From assembly GCF_000744375.1 (NCBI RefSeq), contig NZ_JQLU01000003.1:62001-126000 (forward strand): DNA of 64,000 nucleotides. The letters run 5' to 3'. The notes beneath the pieces are model-generated. The model was not told the DNA's origin. It worked only from the letters and a program-made list of their open reading frames with translations, and searched no databases. This document shows positions 18,689 to 27,571 of the stretch, in pieces. This DNA comes from Carnobacterium gallinarum DSM 4847 (GTDB taxonomy: Bacteria > Bacillota > Bacilli > Lactobacillales > Carnobacteriaceae). Every line of letters starts with the position of its first letter. Position 1 is the first letter of the stretch. Both the position numbers and the translations under genes were made by a program.

Positions 18689-19654
18689 TTATCCCCTTTT
18701 CCTTTCCTTGACTAATAAATAAATGAAATAACAACCGCCTAAAAATTCAATAACTACACTTAGGGTAGTTGTTAAATGAAAAATTCGTTCAACTAGTAAT
18801 TGTCCTAAAATTAAGACCACCATACTTAACAAACTACCACCAACAAATAATAAGTGGTGCTGATACGTTTGAAAAATCCGATATGTTAAATTAGCTACCA
18901 TGAATCCTAAAAAAGTAATTGGGCCAATTAATGCTGTTGAAATAGCGGTTAATGCTGATACCAATAGTAAAACTTGCATAGTTACACGATCCACATTAAC
19001 CCCTAAATTAACAGCTTGATCGCGCCCTAATTGTAAAACGTCTAAATGCGCCGCTTGACTGAACAATAAAACTAAAACAATGACTCCAATGACGACTGTA
19101 ATCCCCAATAGTGTCACATCAACATTATTAAAACTAGCAAATAATTTTCCTTGAACCTTATCAAATTCATTTGGATCCATTAACACTTGCAAAAATGTAC
19201 TAATACTTCTAAAAAATGTTCCTGCAATCATTCCAACCATCATTAATAAATACAAGTTACTACTATATTTCTTAAAAACGAATTGATATAGAAATAAACT
19301 TGCCACTAACATTAATCCAACACTCATCATAAAATTGATTTGTTTATCCTGTATCATTAAATGGCTACTACCATAAACGAATAAGCTAACTGTTTGAAAC
19401 AGCACATACAGTGAATCTAAACCTAAAATACTTGGTGTTAGAATCTTATTTTGTGCCAATGTTTGAAAACTAATTGTAGCTACTGTCGTACAAATACCGA
19501 CAATACAAAAAGCCAGTAATTTTTTGCTTCGTAAAGGTAAAATATAAGACCAATTTCCACCGCTTTCTACAACCATATATACTGTCGATAAGCCAATCAC
19601 TGCTATAACTAGTAAAAGTAACTTCAAATACCAATTTATTTGCTTTTGCTTCAT
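18689..19654 (-). CDS. Siderophore ABC transporter permease 2 (YclO-like)
   Basis: The 321-residue protein of the FecCD family has about nine hydrophobic helices and the family phrase LGRDQAVNLGVNVDRV, then ALIGPITFLGFMVANLTYRIF near the coupling region. It overlaps the upstream permease by an ATGA stop-start overlap, so the two permeases are translated together and probably form a heterodimer. Confidence 0.93.
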   Translation of the reverse strand: MKQKQINWYLKLLLLVIAVIGLSTVYMVVESGGNWSYILPLRSKKLLAFCIVGICTTVATISFQTLAQNKILTPSILGLDSLYVLFQTVSLFVYGSSHLMIQDKQINFMMSVGLMLVASLFLYQFVFKKYSSNLYLLMMVGMIAGTFFRSISTFLQVLMDPNEFDKVQGKLFASFNNVDVTLLGITVVIGVIVLVLLFSQAAHLDVLQLGRDQAVNLGVNVDRVTMQVLLLVSALTAISTALIGPITFLGFMVANLTYRIFQTYQHHLLFVGGSLLSMVVLILGQLLVERIFHLTTTLSVVIEFLGGCYFIYLLVKERKRG

Positions 19655-20601
19655 TTTCCCCCACCTCGCAATAAGAGGTAGATAAAAATAGAGCTACCGA
19701 TAATTCCAACAATCAAACTAACAGACACTTCATATGGAGCTATCACTAAGCGACTGATAATATCGCAAATAAGTAAGAACACTGCACCGAACAAAGCCGT
19801 TTCTCCTAAGGTATTTTTCAAATGATCTCCACGAGCTAAAGCAATTAAATTAGGAACTACTACTCCTAAAAAAGGCAAACTTCCAACAGTTAAAATCACA
19901 ACTGACGAAGCTAACGCGACAATTAAAATACCGCCAAATTGAACCAATTGATAGTTAACACCAATTCCAGTTGCAACCTCTTTTCCTAAACCAGCAATAG
20001 TAAAATAATCTGCATACACATATGCTACGATCATTAAAGGTACCGCAACATACATCAATTCATAATTTCCACGAGTAACCAAAGAAAAATTCCCTTGCAA
20101 CCATGAAGAAATATTTTGAACTAAATTATTCTGATAAGCTAAAAACGTAGCAATTGAACCTAAAATACTGCCAAACATCATACCAATTAAAGGAACCATC
20201 ACAACATTTCTAACTTGTAATTGATTTACAAGAAAAATAAAACCAACTGTCCCGGCTAAAGCAAACAAAAAAGCAATCATCGTTTTTTGAAGCATCGTTG
20301 CATCTGTAAAGAACAGCATCGAAACTAAGATACCAATTCTAGCACTGTCCATTGTTCCCGCTGTTGTTGGAGATACAAATTTATTTTGGGTTAGATGTTG
20401 CATAATTAAACCACAAATACTTAACGTTGAACCAGCTAATATTAAGCTAATTGTTCGAGGAATTCGTGTGCTAAATAAAACTAATTGTTGATTTTCAGTT
20501 AGATTCAAAATTTCATTTGGTGAGATATCTTGGATTCCCACAAATAATGAAATTAGTCCAATTAGCACCAATGTACCAATCCATAACCCCTTTCTAATCA
20601 A
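19651..20601 (-). CDS. Siderophore ABC transporter permease 1 (YclN-like)
   Basis: The first gene of the operon encodes a 316-residue FecCD permease with an N-terminal helix and the segment STRIPRTISLILAGSTLSICGLIMQHLTQNKF, in which the family phrase R-PR-----GA-L---G---Q--T-NP is recognisable. It also has GKEVATGIGVNYQLVQFGG and VGSLPFLGVVVPNLIAL, the coupling helix. Downstream genes follow with overlaps or very short gaps. A Fur-box and a CodY-box match lie in the promoter region. Confidence 0.93.
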   Translation of the reverse strand: MIRKGLWIGTLVLIGLISLFVGIQDISPNEILNLTENQQLVLFSTRIPRTISLILAGSTLSICGLIMQHLTQNKFVSPTTAGTMDSARIGILVSMLFFTDATMLQKTMIAFLFALAGTVGFIFLVNQLQVRNVVMVPLIGMMFGSILGSIATFLAYQNNLVQNISSWLQGNFSLVTRGNYELMYVAVPLMIVAYVYADYFTIAGLGKEVATGIGVNYQLVQFGGILIVALASSVVILTVGSLPFLGVVVPNLIALARGDHLKNTLGETALFGAVFLLICDIISRLVIAPYEVSVSLIVGIIGSSIFIYLLLRGGGK

Positions 20602-20669
20602 AGACTTCCTCTCCCATTCTTAACAATAGTCACTCCAAAGAATATTTATTTTTTAAGCCACTCTCTAAT

Positions 20670-20684
20670 TGAGAATGATTTTCA
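20670..20684. promoter_or_regulatory. Fur box of the siderophore operon
   Basis: TGAGAATGATTTTCA matches the 7-1-7 Fur consensus TGATAATNATTATCA at all but two positions. It lies just downstream of the predicted transcription start of the operon. Binding of iron-loaded Fur would block transcription. Confidence 0.75.
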
Positions 20685-20696
20685 ATCTCACGAATA

Positions 20697-20725
20697 AGTT
20701 TACCCAATTTCCTTAACAAATGCAA
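20697..20725 (-). promoter_or_regulatory. Promoter of the siderophore operon
   Basis: On the minus strand TTGCAT (20720-20725) and TAAACT (20697-20702) are 17 bases apart, about 95 bases upstream of the first permease start. Confidence 0.6.
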
Positions 20726-20726
20726 G

Positions 20727-20741
20727 AGTTTTCAGAAAATA
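20727..20741. promoter_or_regulatory. CodY-box match upstream of the siderophore promoter
   Basis: AGTTTTCAGAAAATA matches the CodY consensus AATTTTCWGAAAATT at 13 of 15 positions and abuts the -35 of the siderophore promoter. CodY is not encoded in this window, so its presence is assumed from the order Lactobacillales. Confidence 0.5.
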
Positions 20742-20785
20742 TTCTTCTAATCAAATTTAGATATTTCTCTTCTTCAATGTCTTAT

Positions 20786-20793
20786 GCTATAAT
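20786..20793 (+). promoter_or_regulatory. Extended -10 promoter of the YueI-like gene
   Basis: TGCTATAAT contains a perfect TATAAT (20788-20793) with the TG extension. No good -35 is visible. Confidence 0.55.
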
Positions 20794-20829
20794 GAATTTA
20801 ATTATACTAAAATGAAAGTTGGGTTTATA

Positions 20830-21279
20830 ATGAGCGAAAAAGAGTTAGAAGATCGCCTATCCAGTGGATTATATGGTGCTCCTCAAATAAAACCCGAAGA
20901 ACGAAATAAGTTTCTAGGAAGTTTAAGAGAGCGAGTTTACCTATCCATGACAATTGAAGAATTAAGCTCCCATAATTATTTGGATGCATTAGAAGCAGAA
21001 TTCAAAAAACATCCTAGTGGTCAAGTTTTACTTAATGGAGAAGTTGACAATCGAATATTGGGACCTTATTTAAAATTATGTAGTGGTGACTCTATAAAAT
21101 TCACAATTGTAACCAATCAATTTGCTAAACAAAGTTCGATTGGTTTACTCTATGTTGCTGAGAATGCTGTCAATGAGAGCTGTATTGATGTAGCAGAAAA
21201 ATATCCAGCACCAGATTCATCGGAATGTGACACCAAAACAGCAGATAAAAAAACATTTTTCAAACGTTTCTTCTCCTAA
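20830..21279 (+). CDS. YueI-like protein (DUF1694)
   Basis: The 149-residue protein matches the YueI family of unknown function: LSSGLYGAPQIKPEERNKFLG and LRERVYLSMTIEEL near the N-terminus, then VLLNGEVDNRILGPYLKLC. The ATG at 20830 (MSEKELE) is preferred because the earlier ATG at 20812 lies too close to the predicted transcription start. The ribosome binding site GTTGGG is weak, so the start is uncertain. The gene is divergent from the siderophore operon, sharing its regulatory region. Confidence 0.82.
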   Translation: MSEKELEDRLSSGLYGAPQIKPEERNKFLGSLRERVYLSMTIEELSSHNYLDALEAEFKKHPSGQVLLNGEVDNRILGPYLKLCSGDSIKFTIVTNQFAKQSSIGLLYVAENAVNESCIDVAEKYPAPDSSECDTKTADKKTFFKRFFS

Positions 21280-21290
21280 CCTAATAAGAT

Positions 21291-21327
21291 AAAAAGCTAG
21301 CGAAAAAATTTTTTCGCTAGCTTTTTT
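21291..21327. terminator. Bidirectional terminator
   Basis: AAAAAGCTAGCGAAAAAA and its exact complement form a perfect stem, with T runs on both sides. It serves the convergent YueI-like gene and the peptide-binding lipoprotein gene. Confidence 0.92.
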
Positions 21328-21332
21328 ATTTC

Positions 21333-22988
21333 TTATTTTACCTCAGCCAAACGATAAGAAACAGTTCGACCAAATGGTAGAACTTGAAGTCCCTTCACTT
21401 TTGGATCTAACAAGTATGCTTGAGCACCTTGATAAACAGTCGCAATCGCTGCATCTTTTTCAACCAATTGTTTTTCTAATTCTCGCATTTTATTCCAACG
21501 TTTTTCTGGTTCTGTTGCAAAAGTTGATTTCACTTCAGCAATCCCAGTATCATAAACTGGGCTATTATATTTAGAAAAATTTAATCCGCCATCCGATTGA
21601 TAGACTTCTAAGAAATTAATTGGATCTGCATAATCAGGCGTCCAAGTTCCAAAGAAAACATCGTAATCACCTGCAGTTGTTAAAGCTAAACGATTTTTCA
21701 AAGGCACACTTTTTAGATTAATCTTCAACCCTGGTAAATTTTCTTGAAATTGATCCTGTAAGAATTCTACTGTTTTCTTAGCAGAACCCGCATCAGAAGA
21801 TAAAAGCTCTAATGTTAAAGTTGTTACCCCTAAATCAGACTTGGCTTTTTCCCACTCAATTTTAGCTTCTTTTGGATTATAAGCCATCAAGTTCCCATTT
21901 TCACTCCGAAAATCCTTATTATTTGCTGGATCCTTAGCAAACTCAGCTGGAATATAGCCATTTAAAGGCTTAGATCCATCAATTAAAACACCTGAGGTAT
22001 ATGCTTCCTTATCAAAAGCTAATGCCAAAGCTTTACGCAAATGAACATTGTCCGTATTTTTCCCTGCAGTATTAAAACCTAAGTAACCAATCAGCGCTTT
22101 GGGCTGTGCATGATATGCTTCTTCACCTTGATATTTTTGGATAAATTCATCGGCTAAGCCAGTATATTGAACATCGCCACCATCAAATAAATTAGCACCT
22201 GTAGCTGTTTCTTTTGACACTTCAACATCAATTTTTTCTAATTTTACATTTTCTGCATCCCAATAATTTTTATTTTTAGTGTATGTCCAGTTTAGGTTAG
22301 TACCTTCCCAGTTGGAAATCAAAAATGGACCATTCCCAATAACAGATTCACTATTGGTTCCATATTTTGTACCTAATTCCGTTGCCATTTTTTTATTTTG
22401 TGGATAAAATGGCGTTCCAGTTAATAATTTTGCTAAATACGGTACCGGACTCGCTAGAGTTAACTCTAATGTTTTATCATCTAGCGCTTTGACTCCTAGC
22501 TCAGATTTATCCTTTTCATTATTGCGAATCGCAACTGCATTTGCAAAAATATCTAGTTGATTTGAGCTTTGTGAACCTGTTGTTGGATCAACAATTTTTT
22601 GATAGGCATAAACAAAATCTGCTGCTGTTACGGGATCTCCGTTAGACCATTTAGCTGAATCACGAATCGTAAATGTATAGACCGTTTTAGCCTCATTTAC
22701 CTTTGGTTCGACAGCTGCAATACCTAACTCCGCATCATTATTTTTATCAATACGGTATAGGCCTTCAAAAATTTGACCAATTGCATCTGAACTCACAACA
22801 TCTGTATATAGTCCGCTATCTAATGTCGCTAGCTCAGCAGTAGTTGTGACCGTAATTTCTTGCTTTTTCTCAATTGTTGTTTGATTGGATGTTTGTCCAG
22901 CATTTTGACTACCGTTATTTCCACCGCAAGCGACCAAAACCATTCCCATTAATACTGCTACTAAACCAATGCCCATTTTCTTATTCAT
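21333..22988 (-). CDS. Oligopeptide-binding lipoprotein (OppA/DppA family)
   Basis: The 551-residue protein has a lipoprotein signal with lipobox LVAC (C21). The SBP_bac_5 fold follows: the segments EGLYRIDKNND, SAKWSNGDPVTAADFVYAYQKI and GNGPFLISNWEG are family signatures. It captures peptides outside the cell and delivers them to an Opp-type ABC transporter. No oppBCDF genes lie in the window, so it must work with a transporter encoded elsewhere. It may instead bind a peptide signal; the sequence does not decide. Confidence 0.92.
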   Translation of the reverse strand: MNKKMGIGLVAVLMGMVLVACGGNNGSQNAGQTSNQTTIEKKQEITVTTTAELATLDSGLYTDVVSSDAIGQIFEGLYRIDKNNDAELGIAAVEPKVNEAKTVYTFTIRDSAKWSNGDPVTAADFVYAYQKIVDPTTGSQSSNQLDIFANAVAIRNNEKDKSELGVKALDDKTLELTLASPVPYLAKLLTGTPFYPQNKKMATELGTKYGTNSESVIGNGPFLISNWEGTNLNWTYTKNKNYWDAENVKLEKIDVEVSKETATGANLFDGGDVQYTGLADEFIQKYQGEEAYHAQPKALIGYLGFNTAGKNTDNVHLRKALALAFDKEAYTSGVLIDGSKPLNGYIPAEFAKDPANNKDFRSENGNLMAYNPKEAKIEWEKAKSDLGVTTLTLELLSSDAGSAKKTVEFLQDQFQENLPGLKINLKSVPLKNRLALTTAGDYDVFFGTWTPDYADPINFLEVYQSDGGLNFSKYNSPVYDTGIAEVKSTFATEPEKRWNKMRELEKQLVEKDAAIATVYQGAQAYLLDPKVKGLQVLPFGRTVSYRLAEVK

Positions 22989-23033
22989 TATTCTCCTCCT
23001 TTATCTATCAAAACTATTTTTCTATCACTTACA

Positions 23034-23750
23034 TTACTTTTTTGTTGCTGCTACAAATGTTCTAAAAAGTTCACGACTAGCTGAATCAGTGATACTCATA
23101 ATTTCAGGATGCCATTGGACACCTACTAAAAATTTAGCTGTAGGATATTCAATCGCCTCAATTAAACCATCTTCAGACCAAGCAGTAGCAATTAACCCCT
23201 CTCCAATTTGATTGATAACTTGATGATGATACGAATTGACCTTTAATGCTAACGTTTGACTCACCTGATGTAAACCTGAATTTTCTTGAATTTCCACCAA
23301 GTGACTAGCCTCATCTGGTTCATTATTTTGAATATGCTCTATTGATGATTCTGGAAACTTATCCTTAATATCCAAAATTAAATCTCCTCCAAAAGCAATA
23401 TTGATTAATTGTGCTCCACGGCAAATCCCCAATACAGGTTTATTTTGAGCGATAGCTGCTTGTAACAAAGCAAGCTCATAATGATCTCGTTCAAGTGAAT
23501 AAGTAATCCTGGTTGAACACATATCCGTTTGGTACATTGTCGGGCTAATATCCAATCCTCCTGATAAAATTAAACCATCTAATTGATTCATAATTGCTTC
23601 TGCATCAGTCGGCTTTAACTGTGGCAAAATTATTGGTAAGCCCTCTGCATCAACAACCGAACGAATGTAATCTGTACTCAGATGATACCGTTGGTTTGTA
23701 ATTGTATCTGGTAGTGGCGTTGTTAATAAATTACTAGAAATTCCAATCAT
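23034..23750 (-). CDS. Gamma-glutamyl-gamma-aminobutyrate hydrolase family (class I glutamine amidotransferase-like)
   Basis: The 238-residue protein matches the peptidase C26 / PuuD family. It has the oxyanion segment LSGGLDISP, nucleophile C110 in LGICRGAQLIN, and the catalytic His/Glu pair in QWHPE (about 214 and 216). Family members cleave gamma-glutamyl bonds, as in putrescine breakdown. No other puu genes are nearby, so the physiological substrate is open. It lies upstream of the peptide-binding lipoprotein gene with a gap of 45 bases and no terminator, so the two may be co-transcribed. Confidence 0.88.
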   Translation of the reverse strand: MIGISSNLLTTPLPDTITNQRYHLSTDYIRSVVDAEGLPIILPQLKPTDAEAIMNQLDGLILSGGLDISPTMYQTDMCSTRITYSLERDHYELALLQAAIAQNKPVLGICRGAQLINIAFGGDLILDIKDKFPESSIEHIQNNEPDEASHLVEIQENSGLHQVSQTLALKVNSYHHQVINQIGEGLIATAWSEDGLIEAIEYPTAKFLVGVQWHPEIMSITDSASRELFRTFVAATKK

Positions 23751-23943
23751 CCAACCCCACCTTTTCTCATTATTTTTTAATTATACATTTGCCTATTTTA
23801 CATCCAACAGTCTTTTTACGCAAGGTAAACTTACAATTAATAAGATTGTATCACTAAGCCTTGCAATAAAAACATTATTTTGTTTTCATTTTTTTAGATA
23901 CCTTTTTAATTGTGACAATTATTTGACTACTTTAAAATTAAAT

Positions 23944-23976
23944 AAAAAATAATCGCCACTTAACTTAGCGATTATT
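23944..23976 (-). terminator. Terminator of the ECF transporter operon
   Basis: On the minus strand AATAATCGC pairs with GCGATTATT and TTTTTTATTT follows. The hairpin overlaps the last codons of the ATPase gene. Confidence 0.8.
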
Positions 23977-25443
23977 TTCACCTAACATATTAGCTAACAC
24001 TTGCGAAGAGGTTCCTTCATTTAACAAATAGTCCTTCATTAATAGTCCTTCACTAAAATACAAAATTCGTTCAACGGCGTAGTTTAACAATTCAAAATCA
24101 TGACTAATAATTAAAAATGTAGTTCCTTTTCCAGCTGCTTTTTTTATTACTTGTACCATTTTGATCAAATTAGCACCGTCTAATCCAGCAGTCGGTTCAT
24201 CCAAAATAATTAATGGGGTTTCTTGCATCAAGGCTACCCCAATCGTTAAACGTTGCTTTTGTCCTCCTGACAAGGAAGCAGGATGCCGTTTGCGATATTT
24301 CCACAATCCTAGTTCTTTTAACAATTCCTCTGCTTGTGCTAACTTTTCTGATGTTTTCTTTTGTCCAACTAGAAGTTCCTCTAAAACACTAGCTGAAAAT
24401 AATTGTAAATCAGCTTCTTGCATTACATACCAGGCGACTTTACTACGTTTTTTCACAGGAATCGATTTCCCTAAGTAACTAAAGGTACCTGATTTTTCTT
24501 TTAATAAGCCTGTTAAGGTTTTAGCTAATGTGCTTTTTCCCGCACCATTTTTACCAATAATCGCTGCGATTTCACCTGCTTGTAACGTAAAATCCAGATT
24601 ATTCAAAACAGCTGGTTGTCGTTTTCCAAAACCAACCGTTACATTCTCAATAACAAAATTGGGCTTCTGATTTCTTTTTTCCGTAATAGTTGAAACTGAC
24701 TGCCACATTAATTCAGGACTTCGTAAGCCATACTCTATTAATTCTTGACTTGATACATTCGCCCACTGATCTTTAGTAAATATCTTTTCAATAACACCAT
24801 CACGCAGATAAATACTACGATCAATTAACTCATTTAAATAGTACAAACGATGTTCCGCAATCACAATAGTGTGTCCAGCTGCTTTCCATTTGGTTAAAAT
24901 TTGTTTTAATTCTTGTGTTGCCTGACTATCTAAGTTCGCTGACGGTTCATCTAATAAATAAATTTGCTGGTCCGCTACTCGAATAGATGCAATCGCTACC
25001 TTCTGCTTTTCACCACTTGATAATTGAATTACTTGTTTTTCAAGTAAATGCTGAATTCCTAATTCATGACTAGCCTGTTGGACTTGCTGTCTAATCTTAT
25101 CTGTTGGAAGTCCATAATTCTCACAAAAAAAAGCCAGTTCATCTTTTACAATTGGTGCAAAAAATTGACTACGTGGATCTTGAAAAACACTTCCGACTTG
25201 ACTAGCTAACTCCCAAGAATTCAATTCAGAAATTTCCTGTCCAGCAACTTTTACTTCACCTTTTCGTACACCGCCAAAAAAATAAGGAATCAATCCATTA
25301 ATAATGCGAGTTAGTGTTGTTTTTCCGCCACCACTAGGTCCTGTTAATAAAATAAATTCCCCTGCTGTCACCTTTAAATCAATCCCTGCTAAAAGTGGTT
25401 CTGCGGTTTGATAAGCAAACTCAACTTGATTTAATTCAATCAT
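23965..25443 (-). CDS. ECF transporter ATPase with two fused nucleotide-binding domains
   Basis: The 492-residue protein carries two complete ABC ATPase domains, as in YkoD. Domain 1 (about 1-240) has Walker A GPSGGGKTT, signature LSSGEKQK and Walker B IYLLDEPSANLD. Domain 2 (about 265-490) has GKNGAGKST, LSGGQKQR and LIILDEPTAGLD. Together they form the energising pair that is split into EcfA1 and EcfA2 in group II systems. It lies 22 bases after the EcfT-like gene, which follows an S-component gene, so this is a dedicated (group I) ECF importer. Confidence 0.93.
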   Translation of the reverse strand: MIELNQVEFAYQTAEPLLAGIDLKVTAGEFILLTGPSGGGKTTLTRIINGLIPYFFGGVRKGEVKVAGQEISELNSWELASQVGSVFQDPRSQFFAPIVKDELAFFCENYGLPTDKIRQQVQQASHELGIQHLLEKQVIQLSSGEKQKVAIASIRVADQQIYLLDEPSANLDSQATQELKQILTKWKAAGHTIVIAEHRLYYLNELIDRSIYLRDGVIEKIFTKDQWANVSSQELIEYGLRSPELMWQSVSTITEKRNQKPNFVIENVTVGFGKRQPAVLNNLDFTLQAGEIAAIIGKNGAGKSTLAKTLTGLLKEKSGTFSYLGKSIPVKKRSKVAWYVMQEADLQLFSASVLEELLVGQKKTSEKLAQAEELLKELGLWKYRKRHPASLSGGQKQRLTIGVALMQETPLIILDEPTAGLDGANLIKMVQVIKKAAGKGTTFLIISHDFELLNYAVERILYFSEGLLMKDYLLNEGTSSQVLANMLGENNR

Positions 25444-25465
25444 TTATTTTACCGTCCTTTCCACA

Positions 25466-26152
25466 CTAGTTCACTATCAACAATATAATAACTAAACTAA
25501 CTAAACCTGTCAGTACCCAAAAATCTGCCTGACCAAATTTAATCGCTCGTAACGAACTTCTTGGAGCTGGATTTTCTACACCACGAGTAACTGCCGCCAT
25601 TGAAATATCATCTGCAATAGTTAAACTACGAATCACCAAAGGAACCAATAAATACTCAAATGTCAATAAAGGATGGCGCCAAATATTCCACACAGTCGGA
25701 TAAATTCCTCGTAAACGCATGACATCTAAAATCGTGGCTGTTTCTTGTCGAATCGTTGGTAAAAAACGTAATCCAACTGCCAAGGGAACAATAATAACTC
25801 GAGGAACATAGCATTTCTGCAATGTTGCAATTAACTCTCCAGGTGGAGTTTTTGATAAAATAAGTCCTCCCATAAATACCGGAATCAAACGAACTGCAAA
25901 ATAAGCAAAAAAAGCAATTGTTGCCATAATCACAGATGTCCCATAACCAAATGCAAAACGTTGAAAGAATAAAACAAATAGAAAAGCCGCTGTAATTCCT
26001 AATAATACTTTACGTTCACCTGCTATGTAGCTGTAACCTAATAAAAAAAGAAACAAGACTATCAAACCTACATCCGATACTACAAAAATAAAAAAACCAG
26101 AGACAAGGACGACTAAGGTTTTTGTTCGTGCATCTAATTGAATTTCTTTCAT
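25466..26152 (-). CDS. ECF transporter transmembrane protein (EcfT-like)
   Basis: The 228-residue membrane protein is of the CbiQ/EcfT family. It has five or so hydrophobic helices and the coupling-helix phrases ATILDVMRLRGI (Ala-Arg-Gly type motif) and ADDISMAAVTRGVE, which contact the ATPase. The ATG at 26152 is chosen because GAGGAG lies nine bases upstream; an upstream TTG in frame overlaps the site. It sits between the S component and ATPase genes. Confidence 0.9.
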   Translation of the reverse strand: MKEIQLDARTKTLVVLVSGFFIFVVSDVGLIVLFLFLLGYSYIAGERKVLLGITAAFLFVLFFQRFAFGYGTSVIMATIAFFAYFAVRLIPVFMGGLILSKTPPGELIATLQKCYVPRVIIVPLAVGLRFLPTIRQETATILDVMRLRGIYPTVWNIWRHPLLTFEYLLVPLVIRSLTIADDISMAAVTRGVENPAPRSSLRAIKFGQADFWVLTGLVSLVIILLIVN

Positions 26153-26189
26153 CTTAGTCATCTCCTCTGATTTCAAAAAATATTAAACA

Positions 26190-26804
26190 TTATAATTTTA
26201 CTGTACCTGCTGGCACAAAATGCTTATGCAATAATTTCCATCCCACTAAACAGCCTAATGCAGCTCCGATAAAGCCTAATGCTCCAATAGCAAATAACCA
26301 CATTGGACTATAATAATATTCTAGCATTAAAGCTAATCGCTCTCCACTTGGACTATGTGGTGCTTTTTCCATCATATAAGTTGCTCCTAACATAACAAAC
26401 AATAAAGGACCATGTAACGCATTAAATGTTGAAAAAATTGACCAAGATAAAGTTGTTCGACCTAAGCTATGATAGCTTTTTTCTGGAGGTGTCATTGCCA
26501 ATTCTGCCAATAAAGCCGCAGGAATAAAAATTAACAAAACATGTGGCACACCCATTACAACATACATTAAAGAGCGAATAATCGCGTTTAAAAAGGCAAC
26601 TCCACGTTTGGCAACTCTAAATGATAATAGCATATAAATTGGGGCACAAAAAAAGGCACTAATTCCCCCAGAAATAATAATTGATAATCCTCCTGTTGCA
26701 ATTCGACTAACCATTGAAACCATTAAACCAAAAAAGATAATTAAAACACTCATAATTCCAATAGTCACTAGATCACGAATCGTTAATTTAGTTGATTGTT
26801 TCAT
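26190..26804 (-). CDS. ECF transporter substrate-binding (S) component, MptD/Trep_Strep-like
   Basis: The 204-residue protein has about six hydrophobic helices. It begins with the family-like segment LTIRDLVTIGIMSVLIIFFG and is first in the operon with EcfT and the double ATPase. It resembles the Trep_Strep/MptD group, for which the substrate is unknown. The ATG is chosen because a GAGGAGAG site lies just upstream; longer reading frames extend into AT-rich non-coding sequence. The S component alone sets the specificity, so the substrate of the whole importer is undetermined. Confidence 0.85.
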   Translation of the reverse strand: MKQSTKLTIRDLVTIGIMSVLIIFFGLMVSMVSRIATGGLSIIISGGISAFFCAPIYMLLSFRVAKRGVAFLNAIIRSLMYVVMGVPHVLLIFIPAALLAELAMTPPEKSYHSLGRTTLSWSIFSTFNALHGPLLFVMLGATYMMEKAPHSPSGERLALMLEYYYSPMWLFAIGALGFIGAALGCLVGWKLLHKHFVPAGTVKL

Positions 26805-26923
26805 GTATTCTCTCCTCTCATCCCACTTAATATTAATTGTAAACTGACCTCTAAATAAAAAAACAATTAAAAAGCTCAATACCATATTATCATAGCGTTT
26901 ATATAGAAAATTAGCAAGAATTT

Positions 26924-27442
26924 CTATCTATTTAATTGAGAATCATACTCAAAATGGTACACAATCTCATCTCCACCTAGAAGTTCTTCCCTTGCTTTAA
27001 CAAATCCAAGCTTTTGCAAAATATGTTGTGATTTTTTATTATTTTGATAGGTTTTTGCGACAATTGTCGGAATTGGATAATTTTCTAACCAATGAATAAA
27101 AGCTGATGCTGCTTCCATCCCATAGCCACATCCACCATAGTCATCCACAATACCGTACCCAATTTCAGCACTCCCTGTTTTATCGGGATTTCCTTGAGCA
27201 CTAACTTCCCCAATAATTGTATTATTTTCTTTTAAAATAACTAAATATGTCCATTTTTCCATCGCTGGATTTAACTTTAATTCATCTAATACAAATGGCA
27301 AATAAAAGAAAAATTCGACTCCTGGCCATTGCTTTGCTACTTGAAAACCAGAAACTTCCGTTAACTTTTCATCTCCTAACAAGGTTGCTTCCAGATAACT
27401 TATTTGATACGGAACTAGCATTAATCTCTTTGTTTGGATCAT
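26924..27442 (-). CDS. GNAT-family N-acetyltransferase
   Basis: The 172-residue protein is of the RimJ/RimL-like Acetyltransf_3 type. It shows NNTIIGEVSAQG, AEIGYGIVDDYGGCGYGMEAASAFIHW (the acetyl-CoA pyrophosphate-binding region) and NKKSQHILQKLGFVKAREE. The acceptor cannot be deduced. It begins 119 bases from the ECF operon in the same direction, without a clear link. Confidence 0.86.
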   Translation of the reverse strand: MIQTKRLMLVPYQISYLEATLLGDEKLTEVSGFQVAKQWPGVEFFFYLPFVLDELKLNPAMEKWTYLVILKENNTIIGEVSAQGNPDKTGSAEIGYGIVDDYGGCGYGMEAASAFIHWLENYPIPTIVAKTYQNNKKSQHILQKLGFVKAREELLGGDEIVYHFEYDSQLNR

Positions 27443-27571
27443 GTCTCTTCATCCTCTTTCATAAAATTTGTTAAAAATTACTGAAATTTCTCAGCATTGT
27501 CATCAGTTAAATTTAAACTATGGTAAACTAACAAAGGTAAAGTCTAAATCACTAAAGGAGTATAGATTAAT

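Noticed and set aside
23911-23926. TTGTGACAATTATTTG as a Rex box
   Set aside because: Only the left half-site matches; the right TCACAA half is absent.
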